This document shows, piece by piece, positions 1 to 10,000 of a stretch of 64,000 nucleotides of DNA. The first letter of the stretch is position 1; every line of letters starts with the position of its first letter. The translations under genes and the position numbers were made by a program. A model generated the notes under the pieces. It saw only the letters and a list, made by a program, of their open reading frames with translations. It did no database searches and was not told where the DNA came from. Origin of the DNA: Blastococcus sp. HT6-30 (GTDB lineage Bacteria > Actinomycetota > Actinomycetes > Mycobacteriales > Geodermatophilaceae); the NCBI RefSeq assembly GCF_039729015.1, contig NZ_CP155792.1, forward strand, positions 1,384,001-1,448,000, written 5' to 3'.

Positions 1-48
1 ATGGCCGCGGTCTACGCCCGGCACGACCAGGTGATGGTCGAGGTCTGA
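1..48 (+). CDS. C-terminal end of an unidentified protein (partial)
   Basis: An open frame runs in from the left edge and stops with TGA at 46-48, giving a last segment of about 15 residues ending HDQVMVEV. That is too short to recognise a family. It is on the same strand as the next gene, whose own ribosome binding site lies about 50 bases further on. Confidence 0.35.
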   Translation: MAAVYARHDQVMVEV

Positions 49-106
49 GCGGGGTCGGGCCCCGGGTGGAAAGCTGGACGCCGACGACGAGCGAAGGAGG
101 CTGCGC

Positions 107-289
107 ATGCCCCTGGGACCCTGGTTCTACTGCCTCAAGCACAACCGGGTCGAGGACCGCGACGGGTGCGCCGAGCGCCACCGGCTCGGCCCGTACGACA
201 CCCGGCAGGAGGCCGAGCACGCGCTGGCGGCCGTCGCCGAGCGGAACGAGAAGCTCGACGCGGAGGACCGCGAGTGGGAGGACCGCTGA
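107..289 (+). CDS. small conserved actinobacterial protein, SPOR-like
   Basis: This encodes 60 residues starting MPLGPWFYCLKHNRVE and ending in an acidic tail (AEDREWEDR). The pattern of WFYCLKH, then a Gly-Pro-Tyr turn (RLGPYDTRQEAEHAL) followed by one helix, is that of short SPOR-like proteins common in actinobacteria; their function is not known. An AAGGAGG ribosome binding site seven bases before the ATG supports this frame over the longer overlapping frame from 66. I see no signal peptide or membrane segment, so it is probably cytoplasmic. Identification rests on shape and on family memory. Confidence 0.7.
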   Translation: MPLGPWFYCLKHNRVEDRDGCAERHRLGPYDTRQEAEHALAAVAERNEKLDAEDREWEDR

Positions 290-359
290 CCCCCGCCCCG
301 GGGGACAGGCATGATCGGTCCCGGAGGCCGGGCTGTCCGGCGCCGCGAGAGGGGTGGAC

Positions 360-1055
360 GTGACGGACGGTCGCGCGGTCGAGGAACTGGTCGTCGGGGT
401 GCTGGGGGGCACCGGGCCCCAGGGGCGCGGGCTCGCGGTCCGGCTGGCGGCCCAGGGGCAGCGGGTGCTGCTCGGCTCGCGGGACGGCGAGCGCGCCGCG
501 GAGGTGGCGGCCCAGGTCGCCGAGCGTGCGGCGACGGTCGCCACCGGGGTCGAGGTGTCGGTCACCGGCGGTTCGAACGTCGACGTCGCCGGCGCGGCGG
601 ATCTGGTCATCGTCGCCGTCCCGTTCGTCGGGCACGCCGCGACCCTGGCCGAGCTGGCCACCCCGCTGGCGGGGAAGATCGTCGTCGACTGCGTCGTCCC
701 CATGGGCTTCGACGAGCTCGGCGCCTACGTGCTCGACGTCGAGGAGGGCAGCGTCGCCCAGCAGGCCGCCGCGCTGCTGCCTGACTCGCACGTGGTCGGG
801 GCCTTCCACCACCTGTCGGCCACGCTGCTCGAGGATCTCTCGAAGCCGACGATCGACGGCGACGTGATGGTGGTCGGCGACGACCGGGCGTCGATGGACA
901 CGGTGCAGGCGCTCGCCGGCCGGCTGCCCGGCATGCGCGGCATCTACGCCGGCCGGCTGCGCAACGCTCGCCAGGTCGAGGCGCTCACCATCAACCTGGT
1001 GTCGGTGAACCGGCGGTACAAGGTGCACGCCGGCGTCCGCATCACCGACGTCTGA
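360..1055 (+). CDS. npdG: NADPH-dependent F420 reductase (F420:NADP oxidoreductase)
   Basis: Catalyses hydride exchange between coenzyme F420 and NADP(H). The N-terminus has the Rossmann fingerprint VGVLGGTGPQGRGLA, followed by LLGSRDGERA, the NADP-phosphate site typical of this family, and the C-terminal region carries the family segment RQVEALTINLVSVNRRYK. The length, 231 residues, is normal. GTG at 360 is chosen because AGAGGGG at 348-354 lies five bases before it; GTG at 354 would overlap that site. An imperfect terminator hairpin follows the stop. A second F420-linked gene, an LLM-type oxidoreductase, is found at 23723, which fits an F420-using actinobacterium. Confidence 0.88.
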   Translation: MTDGRAVEELVVGVLGGTGPQGRGLAVRLAAQGQRVLLGSRDGERAAEVAAQVAERAATVATGVEVSVTGGSNVDVAGAADLVIVAVPFVGHAATLAELATPLAGKIVVDCVVPMGFDELGAYVLDVEEGSVAQQAAALLPDSHVVGAFHHLSATLLEDLSKPTIDGDVMVVGDDRASMDTVQALAGRLPGMRGIYAGRLRNARQVEALTINLVSVNRRYKVHAGVRITDV

Positions 1056-1056
1056 A

Positions 1057-1073
1057 GGAGGACCTCGTCCTCC
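1057..1073 (+). terminator. short hairpin after npdG
   Basis: GGAGGAC and GTCCTCC pair as a 7-bp stem with a 3-base loop just after the npdG stop. There is no T-run, so it is a weak terminator or an mRNA end-stabilising hairpin. Confidence 0.35.
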
Positions 1074-1093
1074 CCGGCCGTCGCACGGTCGGC

Positions 1094-1873
1094 GTGGGGC
1101 CCGGGACGGGGCCGGGGGTGCCGGTGCTGCGTGACGACTCGGGGACGGCGTTCGACGGCCCGCCGCCCCGGCGGGTCGTCTCGCTGGTCCCGTCGCTGAC
1201 CGAGGCGATCGCGGTCACCGACCCGTCGCTGCTGGCCGGTGCCACCGACTGGTGCACCCACCCCGTCAGCCTCGGCGTGCCGCGCGTCGGCGGCACCAAG
1301 TGGCCCGACGTCGACCGGGTCCTGGCGCTGCGTCCGGACCTGGTGGTCGCCAACGCCGAGGAGAACCGGGAGGAGGACGTCGCGGCGCTGCGGAAAGCGG
1401 GCATCCCGGTCTGGATCACCGCGCCGGCCACCGTCGATCAGGCGCTGGACACCCTCGGCCGGGTGCTCGCGGTGCTCGACCGGCCCGATCCGGAGTGGCT
1501 GGTCCGCGCTCGGGAGGTCTGGGCCGACCCGCCCCGCCTGCCCGGCGTCAGCGCCGTCGTCCCGATCTGGCGCCGGCCCTGGATGGTGCTCGGGCGGGAC
1601 ACCTTCGCCGGTGACGTGCTGTCCCGGCTCGGCGTCCGCAACGTCTTCGCCGGCTCCGCGGACCGGTACCCGCGGCTCGGCCGCGACGAGCCGGGCACCG
1701 TCCCCGCCGAGTTGGTGGTGTTCCCCGACGAGCCCTACGCGTTCACCCCGGACGACGGTCCCGAGGCGTGGCCGCAGGCCCGCCCGGCGTTCGTCAGCGG
1801 GCGGCACCTCACCTGGTACGGCCCGTCGCTCGTCGAGGCGCCGGCCGTGCTGCTCGGTCAACTAGCCGACTGA
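1094..1873 (+). CDS. helical-backbone metal receptor / BtuF-like protein without signal peptide
   Basis: The 259-residue product has the periplasmic metal- and cobalamin-receptor fold: RRVVSLVPSLTEAI near the start, then VGGTKWPDVDRVLALRPDLVVAN, as in BtuF-type binding proteins. Those are normally lipoproteins that feed an ABC importer, but this copy has no signal peptide or lipobox and no transporter gene beside it, so it probably acts in the cytoplasm. GTG at 1094, 1118 and 1124 are all in frame and none has a good ribosome binding site, so the true N-terminus may be 8-10 residues shorter. What it binds is unknown. Confidence 0.7.
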   Translation: MGPGTGPGVPVLRDDSGTAFDGPPPRRVVSLVPSLTEAIAVTDPSLLAGATDWCTHPVSLGVPRVGGTKWPDVDRVLALRPDLVVANAEENREEDVAALRKAGIPVWITAPATVDQALDTLGRVLAVLDRPDPEWLVRAREVWADPPRLPGVSAVVPIWRRPWMVLGRDTFAGDVLSRLGVRNVFAGSADRYPRLGRDEPGTVPAELVVFPDEPYAFTPDDGPEAWPQARPAFVSGRHLTWYGPSLVEAPAVLLGQLAD

Positions 1874-1891
1874 CGTCTCACCACGCGACCA

Positions 1892-1970
1892 ATGCCCCGC
1901 TCTGGGGGCCTTCCTCGCGGTCAGGCAGTCCTGCACGACCCGCAGAGCACGGGGGCAACTCCCGGAGCGG
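1892..1970 (+). repeat. 80-bp dispersed repeat with inverted ends, copy A
   Basis: Begins ATGCCCCGCTCTGGGGG and ends ACTCCCGGAGCGG; the two ends are imperfect inverted repeats. It matches 6161-6240 over its whole length with small differences. It lies between the convergent metal-receptor gene and panB. Confidence 0.6.
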
Positions 1971-1985
1971 TCGCCCGGCGGGCCG

Positions 1986-2816
1986 TCAGTCGAAGGAGTG
2001 CTCGGGCCCGGGGAAGACCCCGCCGCGGACGTCGTCGGCGTACTCCTTCGCCGCCCGCAGCAGCTCGCCGCGCAGGTCGGCGTACTTCTTCACGAACTTC
2101 GGCACGCGGCCGCCGTTGAGCCCGGCCATGTCCGGCCACACCAGCACCTGGGCGTCGCAGTCGACCCCCGCGCCGATGCCGATGGTCGGGATGGAGAGCT
2201 CCTCGGTCACCTGGCCGGCGAGGGCGGCCGGCACCATCTCCATGACGACGGCGAAGGCGCCGGCCTCCTGCACCGCGTGCGCGTCGGTCAGCAGCTGGTC
2301 GGCGCCGGCACCGCGGCCCTGCACCCGGAACCCGCCGAGGGCGTGCTCGCTCTGCGGCGTGAACCCGATGTGCGCCATGACCGGGATGCCGGCCTCCTGG
2401 AGCATCCGGATCTGGGGGACCACCCGCGCGCCGCCCTCGAGCTTGACCGCCTGCGCACCGCCCTCCTGCATCATCCGGACGGCGGTGTCGAAGGCCTGCT
2501 GAGGGCCCGACTCGTAGCTGCCGAAGGGCAGGTCGGCCACGATCAGCGCCCGCTTGGTCGACCGGGTGACGGCCTTGGTCAGCACGAGGAGGTCCTCGAC
2601 GGTGACCGCCACCGTGCTGCTGTGACCGAGCACGACGTTGCCGGCGGAGTCGCCCACCAGCATCACCGGGATGCCGGCCTCCTCGAAGATGGCCGCGCTG
2701 TAGGTGTCGTAGGCGGTGAGCATCGCCCACTTCTCGCCCCGCTGCTTCGCCTGCTGCAGGTGGTGGATGCGCACCCGCGCGGTGGACTGGCCGCCGTAGA
2801 GCACCGATTCGGTCAT
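1986..2816 (-). CDS. panB: 3-methyl-2-oxobutanoate hydroxymethyltransferase
   Basis: First committed step of pantothenate (coenzyme A) synthesis: transfers a hydroxymethyl group from methylene-tetrahydrofolate to alpha-ketoisovalerate. The 276-residue length is normal. Family landmarks are [29 protein letters not shown] (metal-binding Asp), [25 protein letters not shown] and IPTIGIGAG. The ATG overlaps the nadE stop as ATGA, so panB is probably translated by ribosomes finishing nadE; no separate promoter is visible. panB also sits a few genes from glnA2 in M. tuberculosis. Confidence 0.95.
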   Translation of the reverse strand: MTESVLYGGQSTARVRIHHLQQAKQRGEKWAMLTAYDTYSAAIFEEAGIPVMLVGDSAGNVVLGHSSTVAVTVEDLLVLTKAVTRSTKRALIVADLPFGSYESGPQQAFDTAVRMMQEGGAQAVKLEGGARVVPQIRMLQEAGIPVMAHIGFTPQSEHALGGFRVQGRGAGADQLLTDAHAVQEAGAFAVVMEMVPAALAGQVTEELSIPTIGIGAGVDCDAQVLVWPDMAGLNGGRVPKFVKKYADLRGELLRAAKEYADDVRGGVFPGPEHSFD

Positions 2817-4648
2817 GCCTGGGCTCCTTCTCGCACGGTGGGGAGGGTTTCGCGCCAGCGGTTGGTGATGGGCAGGCGACGGTCGCGACCGAACGCCTTG
2901 AGACTGATCTTCGTACCCGGTGCCGACTGGCGGCGCTTGAACTCGGCCCCGTCCACCAGCCGGAGGACACGGGCGACCACCTCGGCGTCGTGCCCGCGCT
3001 CGAGCAGCTCGGCCATGCCGAGGTCGCGGTCGACGTAGTCGGCGATCACCGCGTCGAGTTCCTCGTAGGACGGCAACGAGTCGCTGTCCACCTGCCCGGG
3101 AGCGAGCTCCGCCGACGGCGGCTTGTCGATGGAGTTCTGCGGGATCGGCTCGGTCTCGCCACGCCCCCGGGCGTAGGCGTTGCGCCAGCGGGCGAGCTCC
3201 CACACCAGGGTCTTCGGCACGTCCTTGATGGGGGCGAACCCGCCGGCCGCGTCGCCGTAGAGCGTCGAGTAGCCGACGGCCACCTCGCTCTTGTTGGACG
3301 TGGCGAGCAGCAGGTGCCCGTGCTGGTTGGACAGGCCCATGAGCAGCGTGCCGCGCACCCGGGCCTGCAGGTTCTCGGCGGCGACGCCGGAGAGCTCCAC
3401 CGAGGCCTCGTAGGCGTCGACCATCGGTGCGATCGGGACGACGGAGTAGTGCATGCCCAGCCGCGACGCGGCGTCCTCGGCGTCGGCCAGCGAGTGCTCG
3501 CTGGACCACTTCGACGGCAGCCCGACGCCGTGCACCCGGTCGGCGCCGAGCGCGTCGACGGCGATCGCGGCGACCAGCGCGGAGTCGATGCCGCCGGACA
3601 TGCCGAGCACCACCGAGGGCATGCCGTTCTTGTCGATGAAGTCCTTGAGCCCGAGCACCAGGGCCCGCCAGACCTCCTCGCAGTCGGAGAGCGGGTCGAC
3701 GATCGTCGCCGGGCGCCGCTCGAACGCGGGCACCGGCTCGTGCGACAGCACGTGCCGGGTCACGGTCATCGGGCCGATCCGGCCCTCGCGCCGTTCGGGC
3801 ACCGAGGACGGGTCCAGGTCGAGGTCGACCGTGGCGAGGTGCTCGACGAACTGGGGCGAGCGGGCGAGCAGCGTGCCGTCGGCGGCGACGGCCATCGAGT
3901 CGCCGTCGAAGACCAGCTCGTCCTGGCCGCCCACCTGGTTGCAGTAGACGATCGTCGCCCCGGCCTCGGCCGCGCGGCGGCGGACCAGGGGCAGCCGCAG
4001 GTCGTCCTTGGCCCGCTCGTAGGGGGAGGCGTTGGGGGAGACGACGAGGTCGACCCCCGCCTGGCCGGCGACCCCGCAGGGCCCGCCCTCGACCCAGAGG
4101 TCCTCGCACACGGTCAGCGCGACGTCGACCCCGTGCAGGCGGACGACCGGCAGCTCGGTGCCGGGCACGAAGTACCGGGCCTCGTCGAAGACCCCGTAGT
4201 TGGGCAGGTGCCGCTTGTAGTAGCGGACGACGACGCGCCCGCCGTGCAGCAGCGCGGCGGCGTTGCGCGGCGCGCCTCGGCGCGGGTTCGCGTCCGCCGG
4301 CCGGTGGTCGTCGGTCGGGGGCTCGTCGACCGGCGCGGGGCCGCTGCCCTCGGTGTGCGCCAGGTACCCGACGACGACGGCGACCTCCCCGAGACCCTCG
4401 TCGGCCAGCCGGACGGCGAGGTCGACCAGCGCCTGCTCGCTGGCGCGGGCGAAGGACTCCCGCAGCACGAGGTCCTCCGGCGGGTACCCGGTCAGCGTCA
4501 TCTCGGGGAAGACCACCAGGTGCGCCCCGGCCCCCGCCGCGTCGGCCGACCGGCGTACCACCAGGTCGGCGTTGCCCTGCAGGTCACCGACCCGGGTGTC
4601 GACCTGGGCCATGGCCACCCGCAACTGCACCGGCTGCTGATCACTCAC
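2813..4648 (-). CDS. nadE: glutamine-dependent NAD+ synthetase
   Basis: Makes NAD+ from nicotinate adenine dinucleotide, ATP and glutamine. The 611-residue protein has two domains. An N-terminal nitrilase-like glutaminase (about 1-290) starts [18 protein letters not shown] and contains the Glu of [14 protein letters not shown], a lysine in [14 protein letters not shown] and the nucleophile in [10 protein letters not shown]-terminal synthetase follows, with the ATP pyrophosphatase loop [17 protein letters not shown] at 4648 is used because the conserved N-terminus begins there; in-frame codons further upstream would add a non-conserved low-complexity extension. It is the first gene of a two-gene operon with panB. 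Confidence 0.95.
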   Translation of the reverse strand: MSDQQPVQLRVAMAQVDTRVGDLQGNADLVVRRSADAAGAGAHLVVFPEMTLTGYPPEDLVLRESFARASEQALVDLAVRLADEGLGEVAVVVGYLAHTEGSGPAPVDEPPTDDHRPADANPRRGAPRNAAALLHGGRVVVRYYKRHLPNYGVFDEARYFVPGTELPVVRLHGVDVALTVCEDLWVEGGPCGVAGQAGVDLVVSPNASPYERAKDDLRLPLVRRRAAEAGATIVYCNQVGGQDELVFDGDSMAVAADGTLLARSPQFVEHLATVDLDLDPSSVPERREGRIGPMTVTRHVLSHEPVPAFERRPATIVDPLSDCEEVWRALVLGLKDFIDKNGMPSVVLGMSGGIDSALVAAIAVDALGADRVHGVGLPSKWSSEHSLADAEDAASRLGMHYSVVPIAPMVDAYEASVELSGVAAENLQARVRGTLLMGLSNQHGHLLLATSNKSEVAVGYSTLYGDAAGGFAPIKDVPKTLVWELARWRNAYARGRGETEPIPQNSIDKPPSAELAPGQVDSDSLPSYEELDAVIADYVDRDLGMAELLERGHDAEVVARVLRLVDGAEFKRRQSAPGTKISLKAFGRDRRLPITNRWRETLPTVREGAQA

Positions 4649-4781
4649 GCCGTCAGTCTGGTCGCATCCTCCGGCCGGCGGCCAGGTGGGGCCGCCGCCC
4701 GGCCCGGTCGGCGACGACACGGACGGCGCCGGGGCGGACAACCGTGTGCGAACCGCCCGGACGGGGCAGGCTTGTGCCGAC

Positions 4782-4797
4782 GTCACACTCCCGAAAC
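4782..4797 (+). promoter_or_regulatory. candidate GlnR half-operator before glnA2
   Basis: GTCAC, six bases, then GAAAC, matching the GlnR pattern gTnAC-n6-GaAAC. It ends 23 bases before the glnA2 ATG, close enough to overlap the promoter or the 5' leader. Only one a/b pair is present, unlike the double site at glnA1. Confidence 0.4.
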
Positions 4798-4820
4798 GAG
4801 CGGACTGGATCATGGCCGGC

Positions 4821-6161
4821 ATGGACCGACAGCAGGAGTTCGTCCTGCGGACCCTGGAAGAGCGAGACATCCGCTTCGTGCGGCTGTGGTTCACCGATGT
4901 CTCCGGCTACCTGAAGGCCGTCGCGGTGGCCCCGGCCGAGATCGAGGCGGCGTTCGCGGAAGGCATCGGCTTCGACGGCTCGGCGATCGAGGGCTTCGCC
5001 CGCGTCTACGAGTCCGACATGCTGGCCAAGCCGGACCCCGGCACCTTCCAGGTCATGCCGGCGCGCGAGGGGCGGGCCAGCGTCACCGCCCGGATGTTCT
5101 GCGACATCACGCTGCCCGACGGCTCGCCGTCCTGGGCCGATCCGCGCCACGTGCTGCGCCGGACGCTGGCCAAGGCCGCCGACATGGGGTTCACCTTCTA
5201 CACCCACCCCGAGATCGAGTTCTTCCTGCTCAAGGACCTGCCCACTGACGGCAGTGCCCCCGAGCCCGCCGACACCGGCGGCTACTTCGACCTCTCCACG
5301 CACAACGTGGCGCACGACTTCCGGCGGGAGGCGGTCTTCGCCCTGGAGGCGATGGGGATCTCCGTGGAGTTCAGCCACCACGAGGTGGCGCCCGGGCAGC
5401 AGGAGATCGACCTGCGCTACGCCGACGCCCTGTCGATGGCGGACAACATCATGACGCTGCGGCACGTCGTCCGTGAGGTCGCGCTGGCCCAGGGCGTGCA
5501 CGCCACCTTCATGCCCAAGCCCTTCACCGAGCTGGCCGGCTCGGCGATGCACACGCACCTGTCGCTGTTCGAGGGCGACCGCAACGCCTTCCACGACCCG
5601 GCCGACCCGATGCGGCTGTCGACGACCGGCAAGCAGTTCATCGCCGGGCTGCTCACCCACGCCCGCGAGGTCACCGCCGTCACCAACCAGACGGTGAACT
5701 CCTACCGGCGGCTGCTGGCCGGCACCGAGGCGCCGACGGCAGCGACGTGGGGCCGGGCCAACCGCTCGGCGCTGGTGCGGCTGCCGAGCTACAAGCCGAG
5801 CAAGGCGCAGTCGGCGCGGGTCGAGGTCCGCTCGCCGGACTCCGCGTGCAACCCGTACCTCACCTTCGCCGTCCTGCTGGCCGCCGGCCTGCGCGGCATC
5901 GAGAAGGGGTACGAGCTCCCGCCGGAGGCCGAGGACGACGTCTGGTCGCTCACCGACACCGAGCGCCGCGCCGCCGGGTACGAGGACCTCCCGGTCAGCC
6001 TCGGCGAGGCGCTGACCGCGATGCAGGGCAGCGAGCTGGTCGCCGAGACCCTCGGCGAGCACGTCTTCCAGTTCTTCCTGCGCAACAAGTGGGAGGAGTT
6101 CAACTCCTACCGGCAGAACGTGACGCCGTTCGAGCTGCAGCGCTACCTGCCCGGCCTCTGA
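4821..6161 (+). CDS. glnA2: type I glutamine synthetase, GlnA2 subtype
   Basis: ATP-dependent ligation of ammonia to glutamate, or to a related acceptor, since several actinobacterial GlnA paralogues act on other amines. Starting at ATG 4821 gives 446 residues, the length of M. tuberculosis GlnA2, and its N-terminus MDRQQEFVLRTLEERDIRFV is that subtype's signature; ATG 4812 would add three residues. Metal and substrate motifs include EIEFFL, MPKPFTELAGSAMHTH and NRSALVRLP. At the position of the adenylylation Tyr this protein has Trp (TWGRANRSA), so the neighbouring GlnE should not switch it off by adenylylation. A candidate GlnR site precedes it. Confidence 0.93.
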   Translation: MDRQQEFVLRTLEERDIRFVRLWFTDVSGYLKAVAVAPAEIEAAFAEGIGFDGSAIEGFARVYESDMLAKPDPGTFQVMPAREGRASVTARMFCDITLPDGSPSWADPRHVLRRTLAKAADMGFTFYTHPEIEFFLLKDLPTDGSAPEPADTGGYFDLSTHNVAHDFRREAVFALEAMGISVEFSHHEVAPGQQEIDLRYADALSMADNIMTLRHVVREVALAQGVHATFMPKPFTELAGSAMHTHLSLFEGDRNAFHDPADPMRLSTTGKQFIAGLLTHAREVTAVTNQTVNSYRRLLAGTEAPTAATWGRANRSALVRLPSYKPSKAQSARVEVRSPDSACNPYLTFAVLLAAGLRGIEKGYELPPEAEDDVWSLTDTERRAAGYEDLPVSLGEALTAMQGSELVAETLGEHVFQFFLRNKWEEFNSYRQNVTPFELQRYLPGL

Positions 6162-6240
6162 TGCCGCGTTCTGGGGGTCTTGCTCGTCCTCTGGAGGTGC
6201 TGCAGTGCCCGCAGAGCGCGAACAGCACTCCCAGAGCAGG
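6161..6240 (+). repeat. 80-bp dispersed repeat with inverted ends, copy B
   Basis: Starts on the last base of the glnA2 stop codon. Same orientation as the copy at 1892-1970, sharing the TTCTGGGGG/TCTGGGGG head, a CCCGCAGAGC core and an ACTCCC(A/G)GAGC end. The two copies bracket the panB-nadE-glnA2 block. Confidence 0.6.
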
Positions 6241-6266
6241 GCCGAGAGGGCTCGGGTCGCGGCCAC

Positions 6267-6272
6267 TAACCT
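6267..6272 (+). promoter_or_regulatory. -10 box TAACCT of the amidotransferase-glnE operon
   Basis: TAACCT ends seven bases before GTG 6280, so the transcript should begin on the start codon (leaderless). This decides the start of the amidotransferase. Confidence 0.6.
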
Positions 6273-6279
6273 CGTCGTC

Positions 6280-7020
6280 GTGACTTCCAGCGGCCGCCTG
6301 CTCGTCGTCGTCCCGAGCGAGACCGACCCGCCCGCGCGGCTGGGGGAGTGGCTGCGCGCGGCCGGCCTGGAGCTCGACGAGCGGCACCTGGGGCTCGGCG
6401 ATCAGCTGCCGGAGACCCTCGAGGGGGCCGACGGGTTGCTCGTGCTGGGCGGCCCGCAGTCGTCGATGGACGACGAGGCGACCAGCCCCGAGCTCGTCGG
6501 GGTGCGGCAGCTCCTCCGGCAGGCGGTCGACGCCGACCTGCCCACCCTCGCCATCTGCCTGGGCGCCCAGCTGCTCGCGCAGGTGGGGGGCGGCCGCACG
6601 CGCGTGGGGGTGGACGGGCCCGAGGTCGGCGCCACGCTCGTGGCCAAGCGCGACGTCGCCGACGCCGACCCCGTGTTCGGCCCGCTGCCGCTCTCGCCCG
6701 ACGTCGTGCAGTGGCACCACGACGAGATCTCCGAGCTGCCGCGCGACGCCACCCTGCTGGCGGGCAACCCGCACTACCCGCACCAGGCATTCCGGGTCGG
6801 CAGCTGCGTCTACGGGCTGCAGTTCCACATCGAGACGACGCCGGAGATGGTCCGCGGCTGGGCCGGGAGCGACCCGGTCGGCGTGGCGGCCTCCCCGCTG
6901 GACCTCGAGACGCTGTGCCTGCGCGCGGAGGCCGCCCACGACGACGTCGCCGACGCCTGGCAGCCGTTCGCGGCGCGCTTCGCTGACCTGGTGCGCTCCC
7001 GCACCGACGCGCGCGCATGA
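6280..7020 (+). CDS. class I glutamine amidotransferase domain protein (GMP synthase-like)
   Basis: A stand-alone GATase1 domain of 246 residues. It shows the oxyanion strand LLVLGGPQSSMDD, the nucleophilic Cys elbow LAICLGAQLLAQ and the His-Glu pair in GLQFHIETTPEM, so glutaminase chemistry is probably intact. No synthase domain is attached and the partner or acceptor is unknown. Its stop overlaps the glnE start as ATGA, which ties its expression to the glutamine-synthetase regulator and suggests a role in glutamine use. GTG 6280 is chosen from the -10 box seven bases upstream; the frame is also open from 6205, but that part falls in the repeat. Confidence 0.85.
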   Translation: MTSSGRLLVVVPSETDPPARLGEWLRAAGLELDERHLGLGDQLPETLEGADGLLVLGGPQSSMDDEATSPELVGVRQLLRQAVDADLPTLAICLGAQLLAQVGGGRTRVGVDGPEVGATLVAKRDVADADPVFGPLPLSPDVVQWHHDEISELPRDATLLAGNPHYPHQAFRVGSCVYGLQFHIETTPEMVRGWAGSDPVGVAASPLDLETLCLRAEAAHDDVADAWQPFAARFADLVRSRTDARA

Positions 7021-10000
7021 CCGTGCCCCGGGTGGAGATCCCGCGCCGGGCGATCGTGCGCCTGGTCCGGTTCGGCTTCGAGGACGGCGAACGCGCGGCG
7101 CGCCTGCTGTCGGACCCGGCGCTCGGCCTGTGGGACCTGGAGCGCAACGAACCGGCCGATCCGGAGGCCGGCCCGGTCGTCGCCGCGCTGGCCCGCGCCG
7201 GTGACCCCGACCTCGCCGTCCGCTCGCTGCACCGGCTGATCGAGGCGCTGGACGACGCCGACGACAGCGGCCAGGCCGCCGCCACCCTGCTGGCCCGGCT
7301 GCGCGGCTCGGGTCACCTGCGGGGGCGGCTGCTGGCGGTGCTGGGTGCGAGCTCCGGGCTGGCCGACCACCTGGCGGCCCACCCGCTGGACTGGGATGTG
7401 CTCGACGACGAGCAGAACGGGCCGCACCGGCCCACGCCGCACGCGCTCGAGCAGCAGATGCTCCAGGCCGTCGGCGCCGACCCCGACGACCCGCCGTGGG
7501 GCGTGCGCCTGGGCGCGGCCGCGCCGGACTCCGCGCCGGAGCGGGTGCGGGCACTGCGGCTGGCCTACCGGCGGGCGATCCTCTCCCTCGCCGGGCGGGA
7601 CCTCGCCGACGGCGTCCCGGCCGAGGAGGCCGCCGCCGAGCTGGCCGACATCGCCGCCGCCGTCCTCACCGCGGGACTGGCGCTCGCCGTCGCCGAGCAG
7701 CCGGAGGACACGACCGCCTGCCGCCTGTCGGTGATCGCTCTCGGCAAGACCGGGGGGCGGGAGCTGAACTACGTCAGCGACGTCGACGTCGTCTTCGTGG
7801 CCGAGCCGGTCGAGCCGGGCGAGCCGGAGGCACCGGCGCTCGCCGCCGCGACCCGGGTGGCCGCCGCGCTCATGCGGATCTGCCGGGAGGCGGCCTGGGA
7901 GGTCGACGCCGCGCTGCGCCCGGAGGGCAAGGCCGGGGCCCTGGTGCGCACCGTCGCCGGGCACGCCGCCTACTACGACCAGTGGGCCGACACCTGGGAG
8001 TTCCAGGCGCTGCTCAAGATGCGCCCGGTGGCCGGCGACCCCGACCTCGGCCGCGCCTACGTGGAGGCGCTGTGGCCGTTGGTCTGGAAGGCCGGCGACC
8101 GCCCCGGGTTCGTCGGCGAGGTGCAGGCCATGCGCCGCCGGGTGGAGGCGAACATCCCCCCGGCCCAGGCCGAGCGGGAGCTCAAGCTGGGCCGCGGCGG
8201 GCTGCGCGACGTCGAGTTCGCCGTCCAGCTGCTGCAGATGGTGCACGGCCGGGTGGACCAGAACCTGCGGGTCGGCGGCACCCTGCCGGCGCTCCTGGCG
8301 CTGTCCTCGGGCGGCTACGTCGGCCGCGACGACGCCGCCACGCTGATCGCCTCCTATCGCTTCCTGCGCACCGTCGAGCACCGGCTCCAGCTGCTGCGGC
8401 TGCGCCGCACCCACCTGCTGCCCACCGACGAGCAGCAGTTGCGCTGGCTGGCCCGCTCGCTGGGCTACAAGCCCGACCACCGGGGTGACGCCGTCGAGGT
8501 GCTGCGGGCCGAGCTCGCGCTGCACACCCGCGAGGTGCGCCGGCTGCACGAGAAGCTCTTCTACCGGCCGCTGCTGTCGGCCGTGGCCAAGGTGCCCGCG
8601 GAGGCGACGCAGCTGGGCAGCAAGGCCGCCGGTGACTGGCTGCGGGCGCTGGGCTTCGCCGACCCGGAGGGGGCGCTGCGCCACCTCGCGGCCCTCACCG
8701 GCGGGGTCTCCCGGTCGGCGTCGATGCAGAAGTACCTGCTGCCGGTGCTGCTGCAGACCTTCGCGTCCTGCCCGAACCCCGATGCGGGGCTGCTCGCCTA
8801 CCGGCAGGTCAGCGAGGCCCTCGGCGGCAACCAGTGGTACCTGCGGCTGCTGCGCGACGAGGGCCAGGTGGCCGAGCGGCTCGCCCAGCTCCTGGGCTCC
8901 AGCCAGTACGTGGCCTCCCTGCTGACCCGCACCCCCGAGGCGCTGCGGTTGCTCGCCGACGACGCCGAGCTGGAGCCGCGCACCGCGGCCACGCTGGCCA
9001 AGGCCTGGCGGCAGGCTGCCGGCCGGGCCCCGGATCCGCAGGCGGGCATCCGGGTGATCCGGGCGCTGCGCCGGCAGGAGCTGCTGCGGATCGCCGCGGC
9101 CGACCTGCTGGGGCGGATCGACGTGCACGGGGTCGGCCGGGCCCTCACCGACGTCGCGGTGGCCACCCTGCAGGCCGGTCTCGACGCGGCGCTGCGGGCG
9201 CACGCGGGCGAGGCGGGCGTCGACGTCGCCGACCTGCCCATGGATCTCGCCGTCATCGGCATGGGCCGCCTGGGCGGGGGGGAGATGGGTTTCGGCTCGG
9301 ACGCCGACGTGCTCTTCGTGCACCGAGCGCGCCCGGGCGCCGACGAGACCAAGGCGTCGGCCGCGGCCAACGCCGCGGCGCACACGCTCCGGCGGCTGCT
9401 CGGCGAGCCGGCTCCCGACCCGGCCTTCGAGGTCGACGCCGACCTGCGGCCCGAGGGCCGGCAGGGGGCGTTGGTGCGCAGCCTCTCGGCGTTCCGCGAG
9501 TACTACGAGCGCTGGGTGTCGGTGTGGGAGGTGCAGGCACTGCTGCGCGCGGTGCCCGTGGCCGGGAACGAGGAGCTGGGCGCGGCCTTCGTCGCGCTCG
9601 TCGACCCGATCCGCTACCCGGCCGACGGGCTCAGCGCCGAGCAGGTCGCCGAGATCCGCCGGATCAAGGCGCGGGTGGAGCGCGAGCGGCTGCCCCGGGG
9701 CGCCGATCCGGCCACGCACACCAAGCTCGGCCGCGGTGGGCTCGCCGACGTCGAGTGGACGGTGCAGCTGCTGCAGCTCGAGCACGCCGCCGGACTGCCG
9801 GCGCTGCAGCAGGCGTCGACCACCGGTGCCCTGCGGGCTCTCGAGGAGGCCGGCCGGCTCGACGCCGACCAGGCCGAGGCCCTGCGGCTGGCGTGGGAGC
9901 TGGCGACGCGGGCGCGGAACGCCATCTTCCTGGTGCGCGGCCGGCCCAGCGACCAGCTGCCCCGGCCGGGGCTGGAGCTCGGCGGCGTCGCCCGCGCCTG

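Noticed and set aside
1986-4109. 707-codon minus-strand protein containing PanB
   Set aside because: The first 430 codons are an out-of-frame reading of nadE; PanB begins at 2816.
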